Notes under the pieces: model-generated
Database searches by the model: none
Seen by the model: only the letters and a program-made list of their open reading frames with translations
What the model was told of the DNA's origin: nothing
Shown here: piece by piece, positions 41,952 to 50,102 of the stretch
Layout of the letters: the number at the start of each line of letters is the position of its first letter
Numbering within the stretch: the stretch's first letter is position 1
Source of the DNA: Streptomyces sp. TSRI0107
GTDB taxonomy: Bacteria; Actinomycetota; Actinomycetes; Streptomycetales; Streptomycetaceae
Length of the DNA: 64,000 bases
Direction of reading: 5' to 3'
Assembly: GCF_001905845.1 (NCBI RefSeq)
Contig: NZ_LIVZ01000003.1
Coordinates: 124,001 to 188,000 of the forward strand
Position numbers and translations under genes: made by a program

Positions 41952-43102
41952 GTGGTGTTCTCCTCGTCGGCGTGGCGGGTGCCGAGGGCCAGGGCGTGGA
42001 CGATCCAGTCCCGGCCCGGCGCGGCGCCCAGCGCGGCGCCCAGGTCGGCCCGCTGCCAGGAGCCGACGGGCCGGGCGGCCAGCCCGTGGCGCAGGGCGGT
42101 GACGTGGGCCAGGTGGACGGCGAATCCGGCCCGCAGGTGGGTGCGGCGGATGTGCGGCGCGTCGGCGTCCGCGGGGCAGCCGTGGGCGAGGAGGACGGCG
42201 CCCGCGTCGGCGATCCACGCCTGGCCCGCGGCCCAGGCCGCGAGCGTCGGCCGGGCGTCCCCGGCGGCGCGCCGGCGCAGTGTCGTGCCCTCGGTCGACA
42301 GTTCCGTCAGGCCGGGCCGTGGCGGGCCGACGGCGGCGCACCAGCGCAGGTCGCCACCGCCCGCCCGTGCGGCGGTGGCGAGGACCGCCCGCAGCGCGTC
42401 CGGGGGTGGGGTGCCCGGCAGCGGTGGCGGGGCGCTGCGGCGGGCCAGCAGCTCCTCGGGGGTGGGCGCGCTCGCCGACGGCCGGGGGCGTGGTGCACCG
42501 CCGGGCCCGCGCACCGGGCCGCGCGGAGGGATGTGTACGGCGGCGAGCGGGTTCTCCGCGAGTCCGTCCAGCCGTGGCTCGGGCTTGCCCGTGGCGAGTG
42601 CGCGGGACGCGAGGCAGAGCGCCGCGGCGGCGTGGCCGGTGTCCAGGAGCAGCAGGGGCCAGGCGCGGTGGCCGTAGTGGGAGACCGTGCGGCGTGCGGT
42701 GACGGAGAGTTCGGCGGTCACGCCCGGTGGCGTGCCGTCGGGTGGCGGGCCGAGGTGGTGGACGCGGTGGCGCAGTGGGTCGTAGCCGTAGCGGCCCGGC
42801 GGCAGGGAGCAGCCGGTGCCCACGACGAGTTCGGTGTCCACCGGGTGCAGGGCACCGGCGGAGGATGCGGGCCGCAGCCGCCCGGAGCCGTCCGAGGCGG
42901 CCAGGGAGAGGCGCAGCAGGGCGTGCAGATCGAGGTCGGCCGGGCCGGCCGCCGGTATCGGGCGCGGTGGCCGCGGCCAGGCGGGGACGGCGGGTCCGGC
43001 GGGTGTGCCGGGGCCGGGAGGCTCGGAGGTGCGGGCGCGGGCGAGCGCGGCGGTGAGATCCGACGGGTGGTCCTGACGGGCGTGTTCCACGGCGGCCCTC
43101 AC
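41948..43102 (-). CDS. SagB-type (azoline) dehydrogenase-like protein
   Basis: 384 residues from a GTG at 43102 that overlaps the YcaO stop. It resembles the nitroreductase-fold SagB/ThcOx family: two related halves, with LRLSLAASDGSGRLRPASSA, GALHPVDTELVV (the GALYPLE-like FMN-binding signature) and YGYDPLRHRVHHLG in the first. The second half has WCAAVGPPRPGLTEL, AAGQAWIADAGAVLLAHG and HLRAGFAVHLAHVTALRHGL. These FMN enzymes oxidise azolines to azoles in linear azol(in)e peptides. The sequence is divergent and Pro-rich between the halves (~190-215), so activity needs testing. Its genomic place next to YcaO and a leader-binding protein supports the assignment. Confidence 0.82.
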   Translation of the reverse strand: MRAAVEHARQDHPSDLTAALARARTSEPPGPGTPAGPAVPAWPRPPRPIPAAGPADLDLHALLRLSLAASDGSGRLRPASSAGALHPVDTELVVGTGCSLPPGRYGYDPLRHRVHHLGPPPDGTPPGVTAELSVTARRTVSHYGHRAWPLLLLDTGHAAAALCLASRALATGKPEPRLDGLAENPLAAVHIPPRGPVRGPGGAPRPRPSASAPTPEELLARRSAPPPLPGTPPPDALRAVLATAARAGGGDLRWCAAVGPPRPGLTELSTEGTTLRRRAAGDARPTLAAWAAGQAWIADAGAVLLAHGCPADADAPHIRRTHLRAGFAVHLAHVTALRHGLAARPVGSWQRADLGAALGAAPGRDWIVHALALGTRHADEENTT

Positions 43103-44478
43103 ATGTGCGGCGGAGGCGCCAGCGTGAAGTCCTCCGGCGCGGTGGGCGCGGTCGTACGCCAGCCCCGTCGGACGGCGGCCTCGGCGAGCCGCGGGCAGCC
43201 GAAGTAGCCGAAGGCGGCGGGGGCGTTGGGGAGGAGCCCGGAGACGAGGACCCGGGCGACGCGCAGGGCTGTCTCGGCGACGTCCTCGGTGGTGAGGTCG
43301 AACGTCATGACACGGTGGCCGCCCGTGTGCAGCGCGCTCTCCAGCCGTTCCCGGTTGCCGGGCTCGACCGCGTCGACCGGCACGGTCCCGTGGGCGGGGT
43401 CGGTGAAGCGGCGGGCCTCGGCCGCCATCCGTTCGTCCAGCCACACCTGGACATGCGCGCCCAGGTCCCGCACATGCTCGAACCGCGGGCCGCACGCGTC
43501 GAGATAGCGGCCGTCGGCGCGGTGCTCCAGGTAGAGTCCGCGGGCGAGCAGCCCGGCCTCGACGGCCTGGAAGACCCAGCCGTCGGAGTCGGTGAGGCCC
43601 TGGGTGAAGACCCAGGTGTGGACGGCTTCGAGAACCGCTTTGCGGGCGGCCTCGGCCGGGTCGTACTTGCAGGCGAAACCGGCCGCGTACAGGCCGAGGC
43701 GCGGGTCGTGGACGAGCGCGGCCATGCAGGGGGCGAACTCCGAGGGCATTTCGACGAGGTGGACATCGAGCGCGGATCCGGCCAGGTCGTCCTCGAGGCC
43801 GGGCACGCTGGCCGGGTCGATGCCGCGGGCCGGTCCGTCGAGGTGCCACCACAGTTCCAGGGCGTCGCGTTCGACGATCTCCAGCAGGGCGCGTTCGACG
43901 GCGTCTTCGAGGCCCCGCCCGGTGGCGATGCCCGCGTAGTTGAGGTGGTGGGTGCGAGGCAGCTCGCGCAGGTCGCCCTGGCGCCAGTTGAGGTGGGTGA
44001 GGGCGACGGGCGCCCAGACCTCCTCCGTCCGTCCGCCGGGCAGCCGCTCCGTACCCCGCGTCCAGAGGGCCGGGGTGTCGGCGGTGAGGCGGCGGTAAGG
44101 AAACTTCTCGCGGGTGTACTGCCACTGCGCGTAGGCGGGCAGGTCGTCGGGGCCGTAGAGCCGCAGGCCCTTCTCGGCCAGTTCGGCCGCGGTGGCGCGC
44201 AGGGGGGCGTCGGGGTGGCCGGGCGGCGGCACGCGGTTGCCGCAGTACCTTTCCACCCCCTCGGCTATCGCGGCGACACGGGCCTGCTCGGGGTCGCCGA
44301 AGGTGGTGCCCAGGGAGACCCGGTCGGCGGGCCACAGACCGAGTCTGCGGGCGTCGGATATCTCGGCGGTGAGCGCGGTGTAGCGCGGCGGTGCGCCAGC
44401 GGGGTGTTCTACGGGCTTCACCTTGCGGACGATGCCGCAGACGGGGTCGACGAGTGCTTCCAGCGGCAGCGCCGTCAT
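43099..44478 (-). CDS. YcaO cyclodehydratase
   Basis: 459 residues. The ATP-binding signature of YcaO proteins is present: residues 72-79 AEGVERYC, and a second acidic motif ALLEIVERDALELWW (residues 197-211), with the downstream KAVLEAVHTWVFTQG segment. The C-terminus ends in APPPHM, close to the Pro-rich tail (PxPxP) important for azoline-forming YcaOs. YcaO enzymes activate backbone amides of precursor peptides with ATP, giving azolines, amidines or thioamides. The sequence starts TALPLEALVDPVCGIVRKVK, typical of the TOMM group. It overlaps the hydrolase gene upstream and the SagB-like gene downstream by 4 bases each. Its substrate is most likely the 37-residue peptide encoded at 46929-47042. 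Confidence 0.93.
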   Translation of the reverse strand: MTALPLEALVDPVCGIVRKVKPVEHPAGAPPRYTALTAEISDARRLGLWPADRVSLGTTFGDPEQARVAAIAEGVERYCGNRVPPPGHPDAPLRATAAELAEKGLRLYGPDDLPAYAQWQYTREKFPYRRLTADTPALWTRGTERLPGGRTEEVWAPVALTHLNWRQGDLRELPRTHHLNYAGIATGRGLEDAVERALLEIVERDALELWWHLDGPARGIDPASVPGLEDDLAGSALDVHLVEMPSEFAPCMAALVHDPRLGLYAAGFACKYDPAEAARKAVLEAVHTWVFTQGLTDSDGWVFQAVEAGLLARGLYLEHRADGRYLDACGPRFEHVRDLGAHVQVWLDERMAAEARRFTDPAHGTVPVDAVEPGNRERLESALHTGGHRVMTFDLTTEDVAETALRVARVLVSGLLPNAPAAFGYFGCPRLAEAAVRRGWRTTAPTAPEDFTLAPPPHM

Positions 44479-45983
44479 CGCAGGATCTCCTTGGCGGGCT
44501 CGGTGGACGTGGGACGGGAAGGGAGCACGGGAAGCCTCAACGCCACGCTCTCCGGGTCGACTTGCCGCCGGGACGCGAGCAGCCGGGCGGTGGTCGTCGG
44601 GTCGTCACCGGTGTGGGGGTTGCGGGCGTGGGCCGGGAAGTGGTGTCCGGCGATCTCCAGGCGCAGCCGTGTGCCGGCCGGCAGCCGGCGCGCGATCCGG
44701 CCGAGCTCGATGGTGAACTCGCTCTCCCGGTCCGCCGGTTGCTCGCGTCGCAGGACGCCGACGGCGAGTCGATCGGCGGTGCCTTCGGGTGTGAGGGCGA
44801 CGAGCCGGGCAGCCCAGTCGGCGGACGGGGTGTCGGCGGTGGCCCGCAGCCGTACCCGCGCCGATCCGACGACGTCGAGCGGGCGCGGCAACGGCGGGCC
44901 GGCCAGCAGGCAGCGGTCGGGGCGTCCGCCGGTGGGGACGGTCAGGTCGTCGGAGCGGACGGGCCGGTCGGGGTCGGCGGTGAAGTCGGCGCCGTGCAGC
45001 AGCCGCAGCCGCTGCGTGCGGGGCTCGCCGTCGGTGCCGGCGGGCAGCCACAGGTCGCCGCCGCCCAGCGCCAGCGCGCCGTGGCGGCCCGGGGCGAGCT
45101 CGCCGGTCAGGGCGCGGTGGGCCCAGCGTACGTACAGGTCGCCGAGGTTCACCCGGTGGGCGGGCCCCGCGTCGGTTCCGGGCGCGGCGACGAGGCTGTG
45201 CCCCCAGGGGCCCAGCAGCAGCCGTGCCGAGGGCCCGCCCCAGGCGTGCCACAGCGCGACGGTGTCCTCGGTGAAGTGGTCGTGGTGGCCGCCCACCGCG
45301 AGCAGGGGCATCGTGGCGTGCGCCGCCCGCGACACGAGCCGGCCGCGGTCGCGATGCCGCCACAGGCCCGCCCAGGAGGGCAGATCCCGGCCCAGCCGCT
45401 CGGGAAGGCCGGTGAGCGGCAGATGGGTGAGCAGCCCCGGGTCGGCGGCGAGGGCCTTGCCCAGCGCGCTCTCGTCGGAGTCCCGTCGGTCGCCGTGGGC
45501 GGCCCACCAGCCCGCGCGGGCCAGCAGCCGTTCCACGCCGGAGGGTTCACGCGCCGTCTCGGCGACTCCCAGGGCGGGTACGGCGGCGATGACGGCGTCC
45601 GGGCGGGCGTCGCCGGGCGCTTCGAGAGCGAGGACGAGGGCGCAGTGGGCGGCGTAGGAGGCGCCGACGGCGACGAGCCGTCCGTCGCTCCAGGGCTGCC
45701 GCCTGATCCAGCGGGCCGTCGCCGTCCCGTCGGCGGTCTCGTGCCGGTACGGCTGCCACTCCCCCGGCGAGCCGAACCGCCCCCGCACGTCCTGGACGAC
45801 GGCGGCGAGACCCCGGCGGGCCCAGCCGCGCGCCTCGGCCCGGTGCCGGGCACGGTCGTAGGGGGTGCGCAGGAGTACGGCGGGGAAGGGGCCGTCGCCG
45901 CCGGGGAGGCGGACGTCCGTGGCGAGGCCTTCGACGGCCGCGCCGATGGAGGTCGTCGGTGCTTCCTCGGCGATGGAGCTCAT
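44475..45983 (-). CDS. CocE/NonD family alpha/beta hydrolase
   Basis: 502 residues. The Xaa-Pro dipeptidyl-peptidase (S15)-like hydrolase domain has PFPAVLLRTPYDR, VVQDVRGRFGSPGEWQPYRH, nucleophile elbow VGASYAAHCALVLA (Ser in GxSYxA), and LLLGPWGHSLVAAP with the catalytic His. The C-terminal jelly-roll domain includes RVRLRATADTPSADWAARLV and LRLEIAGHHFPAHARNPHTG. Such enzymes cleave acyl or peptide bonds next to Pro. Here it sits between the leader-binding protein and YcaO genes with 4-base overlaps, so it probably removes the leader or trims the modified peptide. This is inferred from position. No signal peptide is seen. Confidence 0.88.
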   Translation of the reverse strand: MSSIAEEAPTTSIGAAVEGLATDVRLPGGDGPFPAVLLRTPYDRARHRAEARGWARRGLAAVVQDVRGRFGSPGEWQPYRHETADGTATARWIRRQPWSDGRLVAVGASYAAHCALVLALEAPGDARPDAVIAAVPALGVAETAREPSGVERLLARAGWWAAHGDRRDSDESALGKALAADPGLLTHLPLTGLPERLGRDLPSWAGLWRHRDRGRLVSRAAHATMPLLAVGGHHDHFTEDTVALWHAWGGPSARLLLGPWGHSLVAAPGTDAGPAHRVNLGDLYVRWAHRALTGELAPGRHGALALGGGDLWLPAGTDGEPRTQRLRLLHGADFTADPDRPVRSDDLTVPTGGRPDRCLLAGPPLPRPLDVVGSARVRLRATADTPSADWAARLVALTPEGTADRLAVGVLRREQPADRESEFTIELGRIARRLPAGTRLRLEIAGHHFPAHARNPHTGDDPTTTARLLASRRQVDPESVALRLPVLPSRPTSTEPAKEILR

Positions 45984-46834
45984 CGGTCCTTCCTCGGCAT
46001 CGGTGCGACGTCGGGCACCGGGAGGACGGGGTGTTCGGTGACGGTCAGCGTGCGCAGGTCCACGCGTCGGAGCCGCCGCCGGGCCGGGAGGCCGGCCGGG
46101 TCGGGGGCGCCGGTGGCCCACCGGCCGAGGTCGTCGGCGAGCAGAGCCGCGAGCAGCGCGGCGGCGGGCACGGTGAGCCTGACCGGTGCTCCGGAGGTGC
46201 GGGGCCCGCTCCAGTAGGCGGCGAGCTCGCGGTGGGCGGGGGTGGCGGCGAGTCGGCGAGCCCGGATGTGGGCGGCGGTGACGTCTCCGGGGGCGGCGGC
46301 GAGGGGTTCGACATACGCCTGCCAGCCCTCGCGGTGGCAGCGCAGCCAGGCGACCCCGTGCTCGGGCAGCCGGTCGGCGGCCTCCCACAGGCCGTCGGGT
46401 ACGGGTCCGTCGAGGCACCACACGACGGCGGCGGGGTCTCCGTCGACCAGATCCTCGATCTTCCCCGGTGACGGGTCGGAAGCGGTCACGGCCGGAGTCG
46501 TTCGCGGCTCGGCGCCCAGTGCGGTCAGGTGCGCGGCCAGCGGTTCGGTCAGTGCCGGGGCTCCCAGGAGCCGGACGTCCCGGCGGGCGGCGGGCCACTC
46601 CACGTGCTGCGGCTCGTCCATCAGGTAGCCGGCCTGCTCGAAGGCCCCTACGACGCGGCCGAGTTCCTCGTCCAGTGGGGCGGCGGTACCGCCGGAGAGC
46701 AGGGCGAGCAGGGAGTCCTGGTCCGCGTCTTGCGTCCTGACGCTGAGGAACTCCCCGTCCGCGGTTCGGACGGCTAGGCCCCGCCCGGGCACGGTGACGA
46801 CTTCGACACCGGGTACGAGCCGGCTGCGGAACAC
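45980..46834 (-). CDS. TOMM precursor leader peptide-binding protein
   Basis: 284 residues from a GTG at 46834 with AGGAGG six bases upstream. The N-terminal ~80 residues look like the peptide-clamp/RRE-type winged fold (RLVPGVEVVTVPGRGLAVRT, LGRVVGAFEQAGYLMDE). The rest is the degenerate E1/ThiF-like part (DVRLLGAPALTEPLAAHLTA, AAVVWCLDGPVPDGLWEAAD, HGVAWLRCHREGWQAYVEPL). There is no Walker-like ATP site or zinc Cys tetrad, so it serves only as a docking protein that presents the precursor to YcaO. It is the first enzyme-type gene behind the precursor gene, separated by 94 bases holding two hairpins. Confidence 0.82.
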   Translation of the reverse strand: MFRSRLVPGVEVVTVPGRGLAVRTADGEFLSVRTQDADQDSLLALLSGGTAAPLDEELGRVVGAFEQAGYLMDEPQHVEWPAARRDVRLLGAPALTEPLAAHLTALGAEPRTTPAVTASDPSPGKIEDLVDGDPAAVVWCLDGPVPDGLWEAADRLPEHGVAWLRCHREGWQAYVEPLAAAPGDVTAAHIRARRLAATPAHRELAAYWSGPRTSGAPVRLTVPAAALLAALLADDLGRWATGAPDPAGLPARRRLRRVDLRTLTVTEHPVLPVPDVAPMPRKDR

Positions 46835-46873
46835 GACGATCCTCCTGAGACGAACGGGGCCTGGGACGGGTGC

Positions 46874-46927
46874 GGGCCCGCCCGGAAGGCAACGGGCGGG
46901 CCCACGGTCGAGGGTGCTGTGCCCTCG
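46874..46927 (-). terminator. Two hairpins between precursor gene and modification genes
   Basis: GGGCCCGCCCG (46874-46884) pairs perfectly with CGGGCGGGCCC (46893-46903). CGAGGG (46909-46914) pairs with CCCTCG (46922-46927), starting one base after the precursor stop codon. Neither has a T run. They should stabilise the precursor mRNA or partly stop transcription, so that more precursor than enzyme is made, a usual RiPP arrangement. Confidence 0.6.
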
Positions 46928-46928
46928 C

Positions 46929-47042
46929 TTACTCCTCGGTGTCCTCGAACGGGTTCTCGACGAGGGCGTTGGAGTGGGAAGCCGAGTCGTGAGCCAGCTG
47001 ACCCGGGTCGGCGATCGGCGCGAAGACCTGCTCGTTGTCCAT
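46929..47042 (-). CDS. 37-residue candidate RiPP precursor peptide
   Basis: A short gene with a very good ribosome-binding site (AAAAAAGGAGAG, 3 bases before the ATG at 47042) and TAA stop. Residues 1-17 read MDNEQVFAPIADPGQLA, a likely leader. Residues 18-25 are HDSASHSN; residues 26-37 are ALVENPFEDTEE. It has no Cys. Possible heterocyclisation sites are Ser20, Ser22, Ser24 and Thr35. His18 and His23 flank the Ser residues and would provide metal ligands. The acidic tail may be a follower or part of the product. It directly precedes genes for leader-binding, hydrolase, YcaO and SagB-like proteins and follows a Zur-type box by 63 bases. No known class matches this core. Confidence 0.82.
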   Translation of the reverse strand: MDNEQVFAPIADPGQLAHDSASHSNALVENPFEDTEE

Positions 47043-47068
47043 GAACTCTCCTTTTTTCTACGGGGAGA

Positions 47069-47092
47069 TGCGGCGTTCGGTCGATCGCCGCA
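47069..47092 (-). promoter_or_regulatory. 5'-UTR hairpin of the precursor gene
   Basis: TGCGGCG at 47069-47075 pairs with CGCCGCA at 47086-47092 with a 10-base loop, in the stretch between the Zur-type box and the precursor ribosome-binding site. It may protect the 5' end of the short mRNA. No riboswitch family recognised. Confidence 0.35.
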
Positions 47093-47105
47093 CTGAAGGC
47101 ACTAA

Positions 47106-47125
47106 TGAATATGATTTTCATATTC
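47106..47125. promoter_or_regulatory. Zur-type box upstream of the precursor peptide gene
   Basis: TGAATATGATTTTCA (47106-47120) reads on the other strand TGAAAATCATATTCA, a 7-1-7 palindrome matching the actinobacterial Zur pattern TGAAAAT-N-ATTTTCA in all but one pair. A wider perfect inverted repeat, GAATATGA-TTT-TCATATTC, spans 47107-47125. It overlaps the stop codon of the FecE-like gene. Zinc-loaded Zur bound here would block transcription of the RiPP operon. Identification is by pattern only. Confidence 0.7.
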
Positions 47126-47921
47126 CAGCGGGGAGAGGGTGATCTGGGTAACACACCGGCCAGCCCCCCTCGGGATCCCGGCCGACCCGGCCGGCCACCT
47201 TCAGCACGTCCGCCAGCAACCCCGGCGTGACGACCTCCTTCGGCGTTCCGTCGGCCACCACCCGGCCGTCGCGCAGGGCGACGACGCGCTCGGCGAACCG
47301 GGCGGCGTGGGCCAGGTCGTGCAGCACCATCACCACGGTCAGCCCGCGTTCCTCGCGCAGACGGACCACCGTCTGCAGCACGTCGAGCTGGTGGTGCAGG
47401 TCCAGGTAGGTGGTCGGCTCGTCGAGCAGCAGGACGCGGGTGTCCTGGGCGAGCGCCATCGCGAGCCGCACGCGCTGCCGTTCACCTCCGGAGAGCGCGT
47501 CGACGTCACGGTCGGCCCACTGCTCCACCCCGACGTCGCGCAGCGCCCGGTGCACGACGGGGTCGTCGCCCTCGCGCAGCATGCCCAGCGGGCCACGCGC
47601 CGCGTAACGCCCCTGCCGCACCAGGTGACGCACCGTCATACCCGGTACGGCGGGCGCGGACTGGTGCAGCAGCGCCACTCTTCGGGCCGTGGCGCGCCGG
47701 GAGAGCGCGGCGAGGTCGTCCCCGCCGAGCAGCACGCGCCCTCGATCGGGCCGCAGCAGCCCGGCGGCCAGCCGCAGCAGGGTCGACTTGCCGCAGCCGT
47801 TCAGGCCTATGAGAGCGGTCAGTTCGCCCGGCCCGACGGTCATGTCGACGCCCCGCAGCACGGGTCGTGCGGGGTAGCCGAAGTGGACCCCCTCGACGTG
47901 GATCCCCACGGACTCGCTCAT
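47118..47921 (-). CDS. Metallophore/B12-type ABC importer ATPase (FecE-like)
   Basis: 267 residues from the ATG at 47921 (MSESVGIHVEGVHFGYPARP). Walker A is GLNGCGKST, the Q-loop region is ALLHQSAPAVPGM, the signature is LSGGERQRVRLAMAL, Walker B is RVLLLDEPTTYLDL and the H-loop is MVLHDLAHAARFA. The DEPTTYLDLHHQLDVL sequence is diagnostic of FecE/FepC/FhuC importers. It is the last gene of the importer operon, 19 bases after the second permease. Its final codons overlap the Zur-type box of the precursor operon. It energises uptake of a metal-chelate complex through the two FecCD subunits. Confidence 0.92.
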   Translation of the reverse strand: MSESVGIHVEGVHFGYPARPVLRGVDMTVGPGELTALIGLNGCGKSTLLRLAAGLLRPDRGRVLLGGDDLAALSRRATARRVALLHQSAPAVPGMTVRHLVRQGRYAARGPLGMLREGDDPVVHRALRDVGVEQWADRDVDALSGGERQRVRLAMALAQDTRVLLLDEPTTYLDLHHQLDVLQTVVRLREERGLTVVMVLHDLAHAARFAERVVALRDGRVVADGTPKEVVTPGLLADVLKVAGRVGRDPEGGWPVCYPDHPLPAGI

Positions 47922-47940
47922 GATCTGTCCTCCGTCGACT

Positions 47941-48948
47941 TCAGAACGAACGGCTCGGCGTGCGGCGCACGACGACCAGCAGCAGCGCCGCACCGAGGCA
48001 GGCGGTGAGCGCCCCGACCGGCAGAGTGAGGCGTGCGGAGTCCAGCGCCGCGGCCAGCAGCCGCGAGGACAGCTGGGCCACGGCGTCCGCCCCGCACACC
48101 ACGACCGCGCCCACCAGGGCCGCGCCGGGCAGGCTCACCCGCAGGTCCGCGCCGAAGAGGGCCACGGCCAGGTGCGGGACGAGCAACCCCACGAAGCCCA
48201 GCGCCCCTACGGCCGCCACCGCGCCCGCCGTCAGCGCCACCGCGCACGACAGGGCCAGGGTCCGGGCCCGCCGCGCGGAGAGCCCGGCGGCGAGGGCGAT
48301 GTCGTCCCCGCAGCGCAGCAGGGTCAGCGGGCCGGCCAGCAGCCAGGCCGCGGCGCCCCAGACGAGCGCCCACGGCCACAGCAGGTGCCAGTGCTGCCAC
48401 ACCCGGCCCTCCGTGGTGCCCAACAGCCACTGGACGACGCTGCCGAGTTCGCCCGGCTCCACGAGGAGCACCATGGCGGTGAGCCCGCCGAGCACCGCCG
48501 ACACGAGCACGCCGTGCACGGCGGTCTGCGCGGGATCGCCACGGCCACGGCCGGCGAGCAGCCACAGCAGCGCGGCTCCGGCGCAGCCGCCCGCGCACGC
48601 GGCGAGGACCACGGCCAGGGGCGAGTCCCACCCGGCGAGCCCCAGAGCCGTCGCGGTGACGGCCCCGAGGACCGCCCCCGGCGTCACGCCCGTCACCTCA
48701 GGTCCGGCGAGGGGATTGCGCAGCGCGGACTGCAGGACCAGCCCGGCCACCGCGAGGCAGGCGCCCGCGCCCAGGGCCACCAGCGTTCTGGGCAGGCGGA
48801 GCCGGAGGAGGATGTGGCGTTCCGTCATGTCGCCACCGCCGCCCAGGACGTCCCAGACGACGCCCGGGGACATGCCGCGCCCCGCCACCAGCTCCAGCCC
48901 GGCGCACACGACGGCCAGTGCCGCGAGTGCGGCGAAACGACGCTTCAC
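47941..48948 (-). CDS. FecCD family permease 2
   Basis: 335 residues from a GTG at 48948 overlapping the first permease by 4 bases. About nine hydrophobic spans follow the FecCD/BtuC pattern: LRLRLPRTLVALGAGACLAV, AGLVLQSALRNPLAGPEVTG (family signature), TAVHGVLVSAVLGGLTAMVL, WAAAAWLL-type and GALGFVGLLVPHLAVALFGA. The RLPR and NPLAxP motifs bind the ATPase coupling region. It forms a heterodimer with the upstream permease. The C-terminus is TACLGAALLLVVVRRTPSRS. Confidence 0.93.
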   Translation of the reverse strand: MKRRFAALAALAVVCAGLELVAGRGMSPGVVWDVLGGGGDMTERHILLRLRLPRTLVALGAGACLAVAGLVLQSALRNPLAGPEVTGVTPGAVLGAVTATALGLAGWDSPLAVVLAACAGGCAGAALLWLLAGRGRGDPAQTAVHGVLVSAVLGGLTAMVLLVEPGELGSVVQWLLGTTEGRVWQHWHLLWPWALVWGAAAWLLAGPLTLLRCGDDIALAAGLSARRARTLALSCAVALTAGAVAAVGALGFVGLLVPHLAVALFGADLRVSLPGAALVGAVVVCGADAVAQLSSRLLAAALDSARLTLPVGALTACLGAALLLVVVRRTPSRSF

Positions 48949-50102
48949 CGTGCGGCCTCCGTTCCAGTCGGCTCGGAGGGGGCCGGGGAGGCGCCCCTGG
49001 GACCGTGGAGCCCGGGCTCGTCTCCACGAGCGCGCTTCCGCGTGGAACCCTTCGCGCCTGGGCCGCCCGACCGCATCAGAGCGACCCCGGCCGGCACCCC
49101 CAGCAAGGCCGTCCAGGCGCCGGCCGGCGTCTCCACGGGTGCCAGCGCCAGCCGGGCCGGGACGTCGGCGACCGCCACGACGACGGCACCCCAGGCGGCG
49201 GACCACGGCAGCCAGCGCACGGCCCCCGTCGCGGGGTTGAACCACCGGGCGAGGTGCGGGGCGAGGAATCCCACCCACGCGACGGGCCCGCACACAGCCG
49301 TGACAGGCGCGATCAGCAGCACGGCGATGGCGAGCGCGGCCATGCGTGCCCGCTGGGCGCGCACACCCAGCGCCTCGGCGTCCTCGTCGCCCAGCCGCAT
49401 CACCGAGAGCACCGGCGCGCACAGCACGAGGGCGGGGGCCGCGACCAGCAGCCACGGCCACAGCCCCGCGACGTCGTCCCAGGTCCGGGCGGAGAGGGAG
49501 CCCAGCAGGTAACGGTAGATGAGCTGGAGGTCGAGCTGGTCGGCCATGACCATGAGGACGAGGAGCGCGGCCTGCAACGCAGCGGCGACGGCGGCGCCGG
49601 TGAGCAGCACCGCGGACGGGCCGCGTCCGAGCCCGGCGGCGAGCAGGGTCAGCCCGCCCCCGAGCGCGGCCCCGCCGATGGCCGACAGGGGCTGGACGAC
49701 GGCGGGCAGCGACAGGGTCAGCACCAGTGGCGCGGCGACGCCCAGCGCGGCCCCGGACGAGACACCCAGCATCTCCGGCACCGCCAGGGGATTGCGCAGC
49801 GCCTCCTGGAGCACGAGCCCCGCCGCGCCCAGGCAAGACCCGGCGATCAAGGCCAGGACCAGCCGGGGCACGCGGAGTTCGGTGACGACGATCCCGGCGA
49901 GTGTGGTGTCCCCGTCCAGCACGGCAGCGGCGAGCCGGTGCGGTGGGACGCAGGGCGTGCCGAGGCTCAGTGCGCACACCGACGAGACGGTCAACAGCAC
50001 GACGACGAGGAGTGGTTGCCACCCCCGCCCAAGAGGCGAGGGCCGCGGGACTCCGGCCGCCGGGCGATCCGCCGCGGCAAGCCGCGAGAAGGGCGCCCTC
50101 AC
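48945..50102 (-). CDS. FecCD family permease 1
   Basis: 385 residues from a GTG at 50102 overlapping the binding-protein stop (GTGA). Membrane spans include LLVVVLLTVSSVCALSLG, VPRLVLALIAGSCLGAAGLV, the signature LQEALRNPLAVPEMLGVSSG, AAALQAALLVLMVMADQL, and VCGPVAWVGFLAPHLARWF. A cytoplasmic C-terminal tail of ~40 residues (GSTRKRARGDEPGLHGPRGA) is longer than usual for the family. Together with the second permease and the FecE-like ATPase it forms a BtuCD-type importer. Confidence 0.93.
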   Translation of the reverse strand: MRAPFSRLAAADRPAAGVPRPSPLGRGWQPLLVVVLLTVSSVCALSLGTPCVPPHRLAAAVLDGDTTLAGIVVTELRVPRLVLALIAGSCLGAAGLVLQEALRNPLAVPEMLGVSSGAALGVAAPLVLTLSLPAVVQPLSAIGGAALGGGLTLLAAGLGRGPSAVLLTGAAVAAALQAALLVLMVMADQLDLQLIYRYLLGSLSARTWDDVAGLWPWLLVAAPALVLCAPVLSVMRLGDEDAEALGVRAQRARMAALAIAVLLIAPVTAVCGPVAWVGFLAPHLARWFNPATGAVRWLPWSAAWGAVVVAVADVPARLALAPVETPAGAWTALLGVPAGVALMRSGGPGAKGSTRKRARGDEPGLHGPRGASPAPSEPTGTEAAR

